Assembly: GCA_013433145.1 (NCBI GenBank) | Contig: CM024187.1 | Location: 8,707,326-8,771,325, forward strand | DNA length: 64,000 nucleotides | Reading direction: 5' to 3' | DNA from: Ascaris suum | Lineage: Eukaryota > Nematoda > Chromadorea > Rhabditida > Ascarididae | Shown: one piece after another, positions 1 to 13,900 of the stretch | Layout: each line of letters opens with the position of its first letter | Numbering within the stretch: the stretch's first letter is position 1 | Program-made: the position numbers and the translations under genes | Notes under the pieces: generated by a model | Told to the model about the DNA's origin: nothing | Database searches by the model: none | Seen by the model: only the letters and a program-made list of their open reading frames with translations

Positions 1-99
1 TTTACAGAATTCACGTACTGAGATAACCGCGACACTCTGTGCGATGTTAAATGGCATTAGTTTTCATACAATAAGCCGCTTGTTTACTTCTTTTCACAG

Positions 100-192
100 A
101 AAGCGTGCAGCGTCGTGACATTTGCTTCAACTTGTGGTCCTCCTTCTCGCTCCTTTCCTACGGCATCACTAATCAACAATAAAACACATTAG
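100..192 (+). CDS. possible terminal exon of a gene entering from the left edge
   Basis: A good nematode acceptor (TTCTTTTCACAG, ending at 99) is followed by an open stretch. Two of the three frames stay open and both end next to an AATAAA-like sequence at about 178. One frame gives 30 residues ending at a TAG at 190-192. The other reads like a membrane segment (CFNLWSSFSLLSYGITN) and stops at about 182. Which frame is used depends on the phase of an upstream exon outside the window. I do not recognise the protein. An open stretch this short after an acceptor also occurs by chance. Confidence 0.2.
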   Translation, partial: KACSVVTFASTCGPPSRSFPTASLINNKTH

Positions 193-3100
193 CTATGAAA
201 TATTAAATAAGTATATTGGCTGTGAATTGCAACTGCACAACAAACATGTGAAATTATTATGTAATTCAATAAAGGTAAACGTTTATTTCACATTCGACAG
301 AACTGCATTTACGTGCACAAACGGATGGTGTTTATGGTTTGTTCATGCACTGCTAGTGCCTAATTATTCAGCGAGCATTGCAAATCACAGGTAGCTAAGG
401 GAAGATTAACCTAAATCACTTTTCGGTTGTTTGATGTGACAACAATAGGCACTCATTTCGTGTCAAGCAAATTCGACATTGTCGCACTCTTGTTTGCACT
501 AAAGCAATTCACTGTAGCTTTTTGCGCGATTGCCCAATTGCCGGTCTAACAAATTCGACCATCTGGAACTTTTTGCCCCTCAATCCTCCATCTCCTCACT
601 TCTCGTTCCCACACTCTGGTCTCACAAATAAAATTTGCATACAAATGATAAAAGCTCTTTCCGATCTCGCAGTTAGGCTCCATAAAACTTTGAACGAATG
701 TTGCCTGAAAATGTGCTAAAGAATGAATTGCGCTCTAGTTCAAAGTTATAAAAATCACGCTCTTTTTCTAAACAGTTTTAGGAACTATGTAGCGCCAAGT
801 GAGTTTGTCTGATGGGCAAGAAACGGCTATCATTCATGTCATTGGGGATGACGGCTGCATTCACGTCAAAAAAAGAACTGAAAAACAGCTAACTCATCGT
901 TAAGACCTGTATCGCAGTTCCGAGATTCCGTTGAGGGATGGATTATAAGGAAAGAAGCGATAAGCTAGAAGAAGTGCAGTGAAGTTGGAAGGCGAACAAT
1001 AAGTGAAAGTCGCTAATCTGAACAGAGGTAAAGCACTCTTAAATATTGGATGGAGGCAGCGAAATCGTGAGGGTGTAACAAACTGGGGGTTGCGGAGAGG
1101 AGGGGAGGGGTGAGAAGGGATTGCCTGTGAGTAGTGGAAAAGAATAACGAGCTATTCAACGGATGATGCACGATAAAATGCGTTTTTGGGAGCAAAAGTT
1201 CTTTTCTTGTGTGCTGTGGAATGGTGTTAGTGGGGGAGAGAGAGATGAAGCTGCGGATGACAGTGATTTATTTGCACGTGTTTTATATGTAGATGTGAGT
1301 TGTTCAAACAATATGATAAAGCGGGCCGGCTTTTCCAAAATTCGTCAAGGCTTTTACCGTGCAGTCACCACGAAGCCACCGAAAGTTCGCCGACATCAAC
1401 GACAACCAAAGTCAAGCGTAGGAAGGCTCTAAGATTTTTGCCCCTTTTGTGCATTTTAGCAGTGCAGCGCATTTGGAACGTTGTCCTTGTACTTTGTCTA
1501 ATGTCTGAGGTCTCTTTGTGTATATTCTTGCAACATATTTCCTGTAGCTGTCATGAACGCATAGCAGTGATATCAGTAGGAATGTCCTCATGCTCTGTTT
1601 GCGCGAATACTGGAAGACTTGTCAAACAGTAAGAAGCATTACATGTTGAAGTCGCTACTCGAGATTTTTGAAAGTTGCTCATCACCGTGTCTCACTGAGG
1701 AGGCATTTGGAACTGGTTCGGTGTGATAATAGCGCTGCAGGACTATGTCGCATGGAATATATTCATGTGACCAATTGTGCGATACATTTGAAAAATGGTC
1801 TGCGTCTTTCCTACTTGAAACCCGCATCAACCTCAAATCATAGTTGCATCTGACCTCTGTGGCTATTAATCTTCAGCAGTAATGTCACAATATTGAAAAA
1901 CACAAAAGCAAAAATCGCGCCAACCTTTCGGATATCTTTCCTTGCATTCTGAAAGTGTTTTGGCTGCTTGAAAGTTCTAGAGTAAAACATGAGTGGATGT
2001 GGTTGCCATCATACTTAAGAAATATGAAAAATACAACTAACAAATAAGGAAGAAATTGGGAGTTTCTTAGGGTTGACTCGAATACTGACTCAGATATAAG
2101 GAGAGCGAAAGAAATGTTAGATACAAAAGAGTTTCCAATTGTTCCGATATCTCACCTGATTCACTGAGACGAATTCGAATTTGATGGCGAGTGCCGGAAA
2201 AGTACATAAACGCAACACTGTTCGAGATGGAATAGTCCCCCTCTCTCCCAATGCCATACGGAACAGTGGACAAACTCTGGGATTGCTACTATTTTTAGAC
2301 GAAGAAATACTCAACTTTGGATTCAAAAAGCCGTTATTGCTTCAACATTGTAAGAGGTTCAAACTCCCTCCGGGACGGAAAAAAAAAGGATGCAAATTCT
2401 GGTCTTTAACGAGCGGTCCGCTTCGAGTGCAGTCTCTCGGAGTGTGAATCTATCTCGAAAGTTATGGGGCAATGTAGCTTGCAAATGAGTCTATTGAGTG
2501 CAGCAGATGCAACGATAATTCAGAAAGGAGAAATCGAAGATTTGTTCGTCAATCAATCGACGCAACAAAAATGAGTGCAGCCAAGCTCATTGTGCTGCTA
2601 AAAATTGAAATTGAATTGTGCATTAAATCGACGCTGTGGCAAATGTCATGTTTATTAAATTGAAGTAAACTTTCTGTTTATTCGGGCGAAAGTATTTCAC
2701 CTCCGTGCTTGAAATTCGCATGCTGTACAGAACCGGCTAGATTTGCCGGATTTTTTCAAATTCAAAGCTGGGAATCCACTAATAACATATCATGTGCTTA
2801 AAGGGGGCTTGTGAAACTTGTATGAATTGATGAGCGAAAAAGAAAGGCGACTTATTATTTTGAAGTGTGCGAAAGACATTCTGTTTTTAAATTGGTGAGC
2901 AGCCTCATTGAATGAACAGTCAGTGAAATACGATTAAGCTGATAAGCTACTCACTCAATAAGATTATCTAAGTTGTGAATCTAGAAGAATTTTTTCGCTC
3001 ATTAGTTTCTAGAGCCAAGTCACAATACTACAGCTATTTAATATGTCACTGATGGATTCCTAGATTTCTACACTCTCTTCCCGCACTTCTTTCCATCATT

Positions 3101-3291
3101 TTTTCCCGCTTTCCGTTAATCCTTCTGAACTTCGCGTGGCACTTCGCTCAGAAACCTTTACGACTCGGCTTCAACATATTTCCTCGAAGGACTAATGGAG
3201 TTTGACAAAAATGCATTATTATTAAGGACGAATCACTGAGGTAACAACCACGAAAATCAAACTAGACGAGATTAAAGCGCTAAATATTCAC
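193..3291. other. no supported gene; intergenic or intronic
   Basis: Short open frames here overlap on both strands and lack matched splice signals. A purine-rich run lies at about 1079-1115. Nothing else stands out. Confidence 0.5.
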
Positions 3292-3387
3292 CTGAGAAAG
3301 TTGACTGTTTCACCGGGAGGCGCTGCATTCGTGTTTAGCAAGTACTCCCTTAATGCGAATACGCGCTCTTCGTTAAAGGTTGCATTT
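3292..3387 (-). CDS. candidate internal exon, unknown protein
   Basis: On the minus strand an acceptor ending AAAGCAG is followed by a 96-bp open segment and a donor (CTCAG then GTGAAT). The exon enters and leaves in phase 2, which keeps the frame across the gene. It encodes 31 residues including NEERVFALREYLLNTN and PPGETVNF, a soluble, helix-prone composition. The plus strand is also open over this stretch, so the strand is not certain, but the splice sites fit the minus strand better. No family is recognised and no neighbouring exon was found with confidence. Confidence 0.22.
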
Positions 3388-6164
3388 CTGCTTTGGAAAG
3401 CACAAGGCGGTGCTTTCTTCGAATTGGTGGGCGACAGCAGTCTCGAGTGCTTTTTTCGGCATCGTTTAGATTGTTTCGTTTCACATTGTTCCACTTTGAA
3501 TTTGGCTTTCTTTTACTTATCGGACGTCATTCAAGTTCCCGCAGCCCCCATAACTATAGTTGTTTCTGAATGCCCATCGTCTGTGAATGCTTGAGTAGAC
3601 GATGTATTGTCTAGATATTCTGCTGTGACCCTAGTTCAGTTTGTCTCAAGCCAAAATATTGATTGTGAAATGCCTCTGTTCTTAAGACGCATCAACGATT
3701 CTACCAGCCTTTGCGTCTTGAAAACGCTGTATTAGAGCAGAATCATTAAAATATTTTTTTCATTTCAATAGGGATTGATAATTTTTGTTACATATGTTTC
3801 CAGGTTGTTACAAGGGATCTAGTATAGTGTGCCTGAATGAATTATGAAAATCCACTGCTAACTGCAACAACGTAACTGAAGCAGGCTGTTTTTTCGCAGG
3901 TTTTACGGTCTGAACTCTATCGGTTATCCAAAAAATCATCTCTTCCACACCACTCTTCTATGCTAGAAAGTCATGCTTTCTTCCACTTCTAGCAACAGGA
4001 TTGGAATTCCGTAATGTGTTTGGAAATAGAGGAAGAGTAGGTTAAAAACTAATGGCATTGTGAAGTGCATGCAAAAAATACAGTTGATGAATTCAGCGTG
4101 TTAGCAAATTGCAGTTGTCCGCTCTTTAATGAAAACATATCAAAACATGCAAACAGAGAGCTTCGACAAACGCAAGAAATTCAACCTTACCACGTTCGTT
4201 TCATGAATGCAATAGCAATGCCATGCCACCTTCGATGAAATACACGAGACATGCTAATTTATCAAGATTTCGGAGAACTTGTAAGAAGAATAGGTTTCAT
4301 GGAGATGGGTTTTACTTTTCTCGAACTTCTAGCCGGTTATGGCAGCTATATGTAACACAGATTTACAACATTGCATATAAGTAGGACAACATGTACATGT
4401 GCAATAGCACATGCGTAAATAAATACTAATTACACATAAATGAAAACTCATTTACAGAAGACAAGAAACTTTCACCTAAAACATCACATAAGAAGAGAGA
4501 AGGCAGAAGCGATACGTATCCTTTACATGCTACAGAATTATTCTTCAAGCGATATCAAGGATGAGCATGGAAACTCCCCAACTGAGTACGAGCGTTTTGA
4601 CTGTATGCTTGAATTATAATAATGTTCTTTGGCCGCGTGGGGTATGTTGAGGCTTTTCCGAGAGCATGTGCTGTTCAGGTGCTATTGTTTAACAAGTACT
4701 GTCAGTCTAGCAAACAGATCTACGTTTCTTGGCAAGGAGGATGCACAGCAAAATGAAAGCTGGACAATTTCAAATGCCCAGTCGAGTAAACCTATATTTG
4801 CAGCAAAGTGCAATAGCTGGTGAATGTGAAGCTCCGCGAATGATGGCAGCCATCTCGCTTCGCTACTTTCTCGGAATTAGCGATCTTTTCGGATCACGAG
4901 GGCTCTACTACGGTGAAGACAACCTCGTGTGCTGCGAACACTGCTCTCCGCTGCGCTCTTCCCTACCCTTTTGTTAAAACTTGTCGAGCAGAGTTAATTC
5001 TCTAAGACGAACTATTCTTGATGGCAAGGGTTCTCGCATTATGTAAGGTGATTCGCCACTCTCGTGCAAGCGAAAATAGCTAGAAGTACACAGTAATGTA
5101 AACGTGTTCTGTGGAAGTGAGGAAGCCAGTAAGTGAAAGATGGCAGTAGCATTCCAGCTAGAATAGTAGATTTCATTCTCAGACTCGTCGATATAGCTGT
5201 GAATATGAATCACGCGAGATAATTCAATGTCATGCTGACAAATAATAGCACTAACTAAGAAACACAAGAGACAACTAAGACAAATAAAGAATGATTTTGT
5301 GAAGAATGTGACCGAAAATATAATTTCTGCGGTCTTTTCCACCTCGTACCGACAAGTCTTCGGATGCAACCATTGAAAAAGATTACAACACTGACCAAAG
5401 TGATAGAATTTTGATGGTGATCACAACAAAATTCAGTCCAGTCCAGCATTTTATAAGGCCACTTTCACCGCTGCAAACGTTGAATTAAAATGAGCACAAC
5501 TAGAGATAGCTCAATGGGCGCTTCAACTAGTGGCGCACTTAGGCGGGAACGGGGTAGGCGCATAGGGAAACAGTTGGGATGCTTAGGATTCTGTGGTAAC
5601 GCCCACTGCCTTTTTTTCCATAAACAATCATTTACATCCGTAATAACGAAATGGATAGACTTCTAATTGGGTTGGCGCATAATCGCCCACAGTTTAACGT
5701 CTGCAAATGGTGCATTGCCCGTTCTGGGAAGAACCGATCTATTGCGATCTTTGTCTCAACGAATGACTTCTGATATACGAGCCGTTAGACATATGAAATC
5801 ACGATGAGTGAGAAGCATGGAAAATTAAAATAGCTCCTCTTTGGTTTATTTCCCTTTAAAATAAAGCCTTCAACGAAATGTGCTTCTCTCGTTTTTCACA
5901 TGATGAGTACCCCATCCAGCAAATCCCATCGGCCGTTTCGATTACCGAAGGTCTTTCCAAACCGAAGACGAACGGGGATTAATTGAATAGTAGAGGAGAT
6001 GAAGTAGGTTGACATATATAGTTGATGGCAAGCTCAACACCCTCAAGAATAATTCGATAAACGCCGAGAAGGAACTCAGCTAGTCTTCGCGCATTTCGTT
6101 TCAGCGCGCTTAATGTTGACTAATACTCCCACTACATCAGAAAAGTGAGGAAAACACAGTATAG
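3388..6164. other. no supported gene
   Basis: A T-rich acceptor near 3905 leads into about 30 open codons with a stop and no donor. A 131-codon minus-strand frame at 4974-5369 has a hydrophobic stretch (ICLSCLLCFLVSAIIC) but no splice support, and a frame of that length is expected by chance. A lone transposon-end-like sequence at 5667 is listed separately. Confidence 0.4.
5667..5682 (+). repeat. isolated mariner-like terminal sequence
   Basis: The 16 bases TTGGGTTGGCGCATAA resemble the outer end of cecropia-type mariner inverted repeats, which begin TTAGGTTGG followed by GCAAAA. I did not find the matching inverted end nearby, and the downstream translation shows no transposase. It may be a solo relic or chance. 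Confidence 0.15.
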
Positions 6165-8731
6165 CAAGACGTCCAAATATCGCACAGCGTCGAAAACAAA
6201 TCGCCATATCAGAGTGATTCGATACGGAAGCCACTGGAAATCAGTGCCTCCTCAGAGACATATGGAAGAATAGAAAGTCAAAATTGTAAGTTTAGCTGTC
6301 ATATAAAGGACCTCAGCTTGAGGTTACAGTGAACAAAGCTCCTTAGTTTTTAAGTAAAAGGCCACATCTTTCATTTATTCAAGTTGATGTCAGTAATAGA
6401 CTAACAGAATTCCATCTATGAGATTTATAATGAAGATTTGGGGCCACATGGAGGGCGCCATCAATCACAAGAGCTTTAGATGCCAATGCAAGCAGCAAAA
6501 TTTACAGATTTACTTCGAAATTTCCTCTGTGGAGCGCATGACCCTGCAAATTTATCAATAAGGAAGTTCTTCGTTTTGGTTTGCACCACATGGCTGTCAC
6601 GCCGTTTTTTTTAATGCGAGCTGTCGCCTTACAATTGAAATTTTGAATGCCCTTTCTTTTCCATGTTTCGGAACATCATTTGCCTAAACTATTTTGCCGT
6701 CTCGACGCCGATTTTCACCTAAAATAGCAATCGCAAAACAAGATGCGCTCTTTTAGACGTCACTAATTCGAACATTTCATCGATGGAGATAGCTTAGCAT
6801 AATATCAAGCGGTAACAACAGCAGGTGGGGAAAACTCGTCTTTTTTATGCACTGATTCCTCTTCCCTGATAGTGACTCATGATAAAACTAAGTGATTTAT
6901 GATCGACAGAACATCGTAGATGGCCTCCGAGGTTTATTCTCTAATTATCTTTCTTATCTCCCTATATGTCTTACGCAGAACTTTACACTTGGTTTTTTTG
7001 CTCTCCAAATTATTGGCAAAGATTGGTTATCAGTAGGAAATGTTTCAAGGTAACAATAGAGGCTCTATATAACCAAAACCACCAGGAGAAGGTTGTATTA
7101 AAATGATCTCTCCTTCTGAAAAAAATGGCACTTATGAGAACCAGAAGAAATGTTAAAGCCTATCTAAGTGAAAATTACAGACACCATGATTCCCCTCTGT
7201 GATGTGGAACTCCTCCCTGTTAGAACAACCTGCTTTAAGAATTCAAAGAAAGAGAAGGCAAACATCCAAACAACAACTATTTCGCCTACAGGATCGACTA
7301 GCAGTGGTGCTTTCCTACTAGCAGCACTGTTAAGCTTGAGAAACAACAAGCTCGTAAGCAGTTTCTTATCAGGATGGAGGACGGGAGGAAGGGGGAGGAG
7401 TAAGAGAAAGAGAACGTGGAGGCAATACAACGGTGTTCTTCCAAGGGCCAGCACTAGAGTGAACAGCTGGTTAGGAAACGACTGTGGAAAACAACAAACA
7501 CCTATTCCGAAAATTTGCTCAGCGATGAGGCGAACAGCATAAATCACTAGCATGAAAAAGTTCCTTACTGAAGGCAACGAGTGGAAAATTTGAGTGCTTT
7601 GCGAAAAAATGGACTGCGCTTAGTGCGCTTGTGATGTCTGCCATCGAGAATTGCAACTCCATGTCTTTTAAGGCACTTCAACCACAAATTCTCCTCCCCA
7701 CTTCGAAAAAATTTGCTGCAAAAAAACGCAGCCGAGACCTCGTGAGTGCTGCATCGACACACAGCATCACTGGCACTTCGAATCCGCAACGTGCTAGCAA
7801 ACTTTCCATTGGCTAGAAGCAGAATTCTCAGAAGTTTTCGTAATTTTTTATTCTTGGTTTCGGAACTGATTTATTCTTGATTTGAGAAAAAGTTCAAGAG
7901 TTGTGGACACGTTCTTTTTGCAGACAAACACTTACAAGTGACATTATTGCGGAGTGTGGCCATGTTTTCGTCGTTTCAGATTATCTCTGAAATACTTCAC
8001 ACTCCTCCACACGGTAAGCTTTTTTTACCGCTTATCGTATAGCACCTAAAGTAGAAAGACTTTTCTTCAAGTATACTGCGCCACACACAACTTTAATTCT
8101 CGCACAGAAGAGAGAGTGTTCCAGCAAGTCGATTTTGCAGTTTGAATTAACATTTTAAATCTCGAAAGTTCGAAAAAGGAAGAGAGGACAGAAGTAGGGT
8201 TGACGGTTTCCAAGGGCATCAGAAGGAGGTTCTTTGAGAGGCAACACTAGTACGACTCATTCGTACAGGTGGAGATGACAGAAACAACACATTTTATGTG
8301 CAGTGAAATGCGACGTTACAAGAAGCACATGCCATCAATAATAAATCCACGAAGTCGCATCAGTAGCTCTTTCCGGCATCATGCCGTGCATTCGGACTGC
8401 TAAATGCGCTGTGCCTTTCTTGGTCCACGTAATTGTCACTTTATGAGAAGTGAGCTTAAGTCGCAGTGAATGTAAGTTGAGGTTAGAAGGTTATTCAAAG
8501 TGAGCTTCTCCATAATCAAATTAAGTCTCCCAGAGAATATGAGTACGACATGACAAAATTTCTGAGAGTTCTCTAAAAGCCTCGCATGAAAAGGCAGTAT
8601 GCACGTGCTCCACAAAAAAAACTCTTCACTAATTATTCACTTCGAAATCGACAAAAAGACATAGAAAAGCAATAGCAGAGTCATACCAGTACCCAATGTT
8701 GAAATTTCAAGAAGACGACAAATTTATATCG
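6165..8731 (+). CDS. candidate spliced gene fragment, three phase-compatible exons, unknown protein
   Basis: Three segments connect in phase. Exon 6165-6285 ends at a strong donor (AATT then GTAAGTTT) in phase 1 and encodes 40 residues, including SPYQSDSIRKPLEISASS. Exon 7924-8013 follows the acceptor TTCTTTTTGCAG and ends at GTAAGC, entering and leaving in phase 1, with KHLQVTLLRSVAMFSSFQI. Exon 8676-8731 (or from 8679) starts in the matching phase and ends at GTAACC, with ESYQYPMLKFQEDDKFIS. The first acceptor (GTATAG) and the third are weak. Phase compatibility of neighbouring exons happens by chance about one time in three, so this is suggestive only. I recognise no domain. Further exons could lie at 9304-9532, an open frame ending in AAAAAG then GTGAGA, and at 10058. 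Confidence 0.22.
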
Positions 8732-10057
8732 GTAACCGTCCGCCCACATGTTTTCATCAGCTCCATCTTAAGAGTCTTCATTTGGAACACTTCACGCAGC
8801 GTTCCGTTGATTGTTCCATACTCTTCCACGAATCGCGTGGAAGCTACTATTAGAAAAAAGATCATTTAACGCTTAGAAGGATTAAAGGAGTTCGATTTCC
8901 CTTGCAAACCAAATGAAATGTTTAAAAGGTTGGATTCAATTCTAGTGGACGCTTTAGAAGTTTAAAAAAAAGAGCTGCATTTCTGCCTTCGATTCGATGA
9001 AAAGCTCTGAAAGGCTCGGTTCTTCGCGAACGATTGCTCAAGTTTAATGCCGGCATTTCTTTAAACATTAAGATAAAACTTGAGAAATGAGTTCTTTTAC
9101 AGCTTGAGGGGTCATATGTTTTTAGCAAAAAAGACTCACGGCTTGCAGGCATTCTGAAAATCGATATCGCCTGTCGGTTAAGACGAAATTAAGAGGAAGC
9201 TTTTGGTAGGCGTTTTGTTAAAAAATGGCTAAACACGCGAAAGTGTCCCGCACATAAAATGCGCAAGTGCAATGGTATAAATTGAGATTCCGCTAAAATT
9301 GTAATGGACTGTAAAGGAACAGTTAGGTGCTCATTATTTGAGGCATTTCTGGACGTAGTGATAAACGATACACGAGATGAAAAGCGAACATACTTCAAGA
9401 AAGATGGAAGGATACTTGCTAAAGCGCGAGTACCTAAAGTTTGTTCACAAATGCAGTCCTTCAATGAGCCACTTTGTTCTTATTTTTTCACTTCATTTCA
9501 TCTGAGGGTGGATCGAGGACAGCTCAAAAAGGTGAGATTTGCTTTACTCCGAATAGCAAAGGTTCTGAGATATCTTGGCAAAATATTTTCATAATTCACG
9601 CTCATTATTTGCCGTAGAACTTTTTTCAGCCCTTTGCCACTAATGATATAATTGTACAAAAAATTCCTTTACAAACACGACCACAGAAGTAATAACCAAA
9701 CTTGGCCAAGAAATGACGGGTGAAATAGCCTTTCGAAGAAACACATGATCCTCAAAAACGAATGACAGTTCGAGCTAAGGGGTCTTGAACTGCGCTTGCC
9801 CCTCTCGTCAACAATATAAAAACAAAATTGCTCCGAACAACAAAACTACACAACAGCACCTGAGTGAAATTGCATCTTTAAAAGGCATGAATGAAAAAAC
9901 TGCCGTAGGCATCTTCATCGATCCTGAAAAACCGGGCAGAAGCTGGAAAAGAGCATTGACGAACACGCAGGTTATTTAGCGTGGCGGTGGGCGGTCCGGA
10001 ATGTAGTTTTCTTGACTAAACCTTTCTCACGTTCAACAAGGGTGCTTGGCTTTGCAG

Positions 10058-10130
10058 ATACTTCGAAAAGCTGACATCATTAAACGCCATAACAACGCAC
10101 ATCGCAAGAACAGATGGAAACGCAGCGCAA
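10058..10130 (+). CDS. candidate internal exon, unknown protein
   Basis: The acceptor GGCTTTGCAG is followed by 73 bp ending at CGCAA then GTGAGA. The most protein-like frame starts after one base and gives YFEKLTSLNAITTHIARTDG, ending in phase 0. Another frame (ILRKADIIKRHNNAH) is also open. It may belong with the plus-strand exons at 6.2-8.7 kb, but the entering phase does not match the last of those directly, so an intermediate exon would be needed. Confidence 0.2.
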
Positions 10131-10731
10131 GTGAGATTTCAGCTTATATCAATCATTCTGGAGTCCTTAGGAGACTTTCATGACACTAGTTAAGAGTGTT
10201 GCGCCAACTCGACAATTTACAAGGGTGACTTCGTCACTATTTGTTGCAGATAAAGTCTATAGGGAAAAACATGCGGAGATGTTAATGATGTTTATCCGAT
10301 GCCGAAAACACGCTAACCATCGGCAAGTGCTTATAAACAGGGGTGTGACGCAGTGGAATAATATCGATACCTATGACCGCTAATGCGTTCCTTCTCGATA
10401 TCGAAAGCGTCTCGATGGATGAGCCTTCAGCAAATGCGACTCCTTGCAGTCGCCGCTTCATCTCGCTATTTTCGTCAGGAACAAAGCAGGGACAGCCCGC
10501 GTGCCACTGACAAAAGATGTGATCGTTGCTGTTGTTGTCCTAAGCTTTTCTTTTGTCAGAGTGGTATTTATGAGAGGCGCTTCTGCCAGATGCATGATCT
10601 CGGGGCGCGGCTGTCGACGATACAATTGATGGAGTCGTGCCGCAACACATCATTCAGTTTGGAAGGTCCATTTTGTTCGCAAACACTGTGAACGATTCAA
10701 GCAGCTTGAACGACTAGCCAAAAAGTCTCTT

Positions 10732-10936
10732 TTAGTTTAGTTCTTGCATTCCTATAGGCTTAAAAGGTTCAACTCTTTCCATAAGTATCATAAACATTCC
10801 AGAAAATCCGATTCTTCTGCCAAGAATCTCACATTTGTTTAAAAGGCTCATCAGAAAATGGACGTCAAGTAGCCAAGTGTAAAAGTAACACTCTTTCACA
10901 ACAATGATTCGGGCGTCATTCTGTACTAGCCGTTTC
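10732..10936 (-). CDS. candidate terminal exon, unknown protein
   Basis: On the minus strand an acceptor (CGTTTACAG) precedes 67 open codons ending at TAA (10732-10734). The translation alternates hydrophobic and charged residues (CYFYTWLLDVHFLMSLLNKC, then IGFSGMFMILMERVEPF) and could form one or two helices. An open run of this length directly after an acceptor has roughly a one in ten chance of arising randomly over three frames. No family is recognised. Confidence 0.22.
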
Positions 10937-13900
10937 CTGTAAACGTGCGCTGGTGACGATAACTTTGGCCAGGACAATGGGTCGTTTAATTGTTCTGTTG
11001 AGGAGCTGTGGTGTAAAATGCATAACTGTCTTGAAATAATGAAACTAGAGAGCGCTGAAAGTGAAGGTTTTACGAAGATGAACATTAGACATCGTTAGGA
11101 GGGGATTTCTTAGTGACTTGGGAACCCATAATTGTGCAAGTAGATGTATTTGATCTGAGACTGTGAAAGTCCCATGCAGACAAGTACTGTGCTTAATTAA
11201 TAAATGATGCCGTTATTTCTCGGTTTTTCAGGCAATATTTCTCCGCAGAAATCCTCAGTGCCAGTGTTTTCGAAAGGGAATACAGTCTTAACATATTAGT
11301 CTAGTGACAAACAGTTAAGTTGGTTCAGTGGAGCATAGTAATCAATGTCGAAAAAAAATACCGCAACAACTCAATCAGCAGGCCTTTTGGGTTCAGTAGA
11401 AACCTTTTCAATGTTCTAAATGTGATGCTTCCAAATATATGGGACTGCTCTCACACTGGAGCAACGCAGTAAAAATTTCCACTAAAATGCATAGCAACTT
11501 TTTGGGCAATAGTGCAACGATTACTTGCTGTTCACCTTTTCCTTAGTATTTTTTCATCAGTGAAAGTAATGGGCAGTGGCAAAATAATTCATGTGCGGTA
11601 GTTTTATATGAGATTTGGACTATAGAATTGAAAGCTTCTCATAAAAGGAGCTCGCAAGAAAACTTTATGGTAATAATGGAAAGTTGGTTAAGTGGTTTTC
11701 TGAAGAGAATTTTTCCAATATTTTTTCCAGTACCAGTCCAAAACCCAATCGAAAAATGCTGAAAACTGTAAGAAGGCAGTCGTGTTGAAAGGCAGAAATG
11801 AAGGCAACCGTGTCATAAAAGGTACGACCCGCATGAGCACTAATCAGACGAGTACTGACAGCTGATACTCGTGAATATTTCTCGCACTCACTATCATTCG
11901 AATGTTTGTACTGTTGACAACGAAACTTTGCAAATGACCTACGACTTCGCAAATGACCACGACATAATAGTACGAAAGCGAATTTGTTGAATAAAAGAGA
12001 ATTTGAAAGGGAATTTGCCGATTTCGCAGTGCAGTGTGAGACATGCAATAAGTTCTGAGGGTTGTATTTGCTATGGAATGTTTTGAACGCTTCGTTCTCT
12101 TTTGCAATTTGCAAATTTTCAATCTTAGCGTCCTTAATCCTTTGCGGCGAGTCATTAAACCCATATATGCCAATATAGACGGCTTGGTTAAGTCCTATAC
12201 GCTCTCTCTCCCCTCCTATTAGCCGATCGAAAAAATGAGCCTTTTTCCAAGAAAATACTAGAATTTGATAGATGCAGTACTTGCACAGATCACAGGTTAT
12301 AGCCTGTCATTGCATTTAACACAGTGACGAATGTGAATGAGCACAGTCTGGTATGAAATTAAGCAGAGAAACTGTTACACTTTTGGAGCGATGCATTTTC
12401 ATACTGCAAAGGTAATGAATGTTTCTACACAATGCAGAAGCGCAGTAATCTATACGTAACTGACAACGACTGGACTAGACTGCTGCGTAAACTGACATCC
12501 GTGGCTCACCTAAATATAAATGTTTATAAACAAACATCCATCTCAAACCCCATGAAATATAGGCATCTTAAGACTTTTTATCTTTATTGAAATAGGCCAT
12601 AAAGGATGCGAAAACGAGACTCCTCATCACCTAAGATGTAACGAATCGAGCCGATAGCTAAGTGATGATAAATACCCCAGGCCACTGTACCTGTGAAAAT
12701 TCGCAATTCCGAAAATATACTTTAAAGCACTGTTGATCAAAAAGTTTGTTTTATAGGCATTTGGATCGTCATGGATCGTGGATCACAGTCGTTATGATAT
12801 TTGGCCAAAGCCTTTTTTATATTAAGTCGGATTCCCACCCAAAACTTTTTCAAGAGATCGCACAGTTATTTTATCAAACAAAGAGTTCTTAATACACAAA
12901 ATGTTCAAATTTTAAGCACTCCAATTTTCCGAATTCGCTTGTTACACTATAGCAGTTTGCGTGGCGGCTGAAATGTGTAATCATTTTCAGCATCTTCAGC
13001 TACGATAAACGTAAAATTAAGTAAATGTGGTGCTGAATAATAGTGGGCATAAATTCATCGACAAGCATCGAAACACGAAGAAATATGCACGATGCAGATG
13101 CATAAATTTATGATACGTAGGTGCCTAAATCACCTTACGGTGGAAGAAAACAAAATTAAAGAAAAGGAATTAACATGCAGTGTGGTACTGGGAAACAGTA
13201 AATGACGTAAATGACAAACTGTCGATAGCTTTTTTCAAAGAACTGAAAAACTTCTTGGATAACGACAAATTACACATTTTACATCGTTCTGTTGCAGATT
13301 TTTTAATGAGAACTTCCTGATGCTGTGGAGAGGTGATGAGTATCTTGGGTTACGTGAGACGCTTCAACCATGCGACATAACAGCAATGTTTAAGGCACTT
13401 GCCTCTTTCATTAATTATGTTAGCTTCTGAAATAAAAAGCATCCCAGCCGCACAGCAGCTTAAGAGAGGCTTTGTTGGCGGATGAATTTTCCCTTTCCTT
13501 TATCATGTACATGTCCGATCAAACGACCAGTGTTTCCGACCTTTTAGTAGGGAAGAGGTAGCTCGGCAACGAAAAAAAGAAATCGGTCTGTTGAATCTAA
13601 TCCGCCTGCCTGGCAGCTACAAGCCAAGTGAAATTCTCTGTCACCTTATAAAGACGTGCGACGCAAAACGGATATATGTGGGTGGTCGTGGATGAAAAAA
13701 GCCATCGCAATCGTTTTAACGTTTCACGCACAATCATTTACACGGTCACCCTTTCAAGACGGGAGTTAGTTGAATCTTCATTGAAACAGAAAAATGTTTG
13801 CATGGATGCGGCAATATGAAAGCAATTTTGCTATAAAACGGTTTCCACAGTCAGACTTGAATAGGAAACCGTGGGCGCATGAAGGGAACGCCATGGAAAT

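Noticed and set aside
7164..7577. Long open frames on both strands over the same 400 bp
   Set aside because: They are mutual complements, lack splice signals or motifs, and are of a length expected by chance in 64 kb.
11665..12114. 149-codon minus-strand open frame
   Set aside because: About one random frame of this length is expected; no acceptor, donor, signal peptide or motif supports it.
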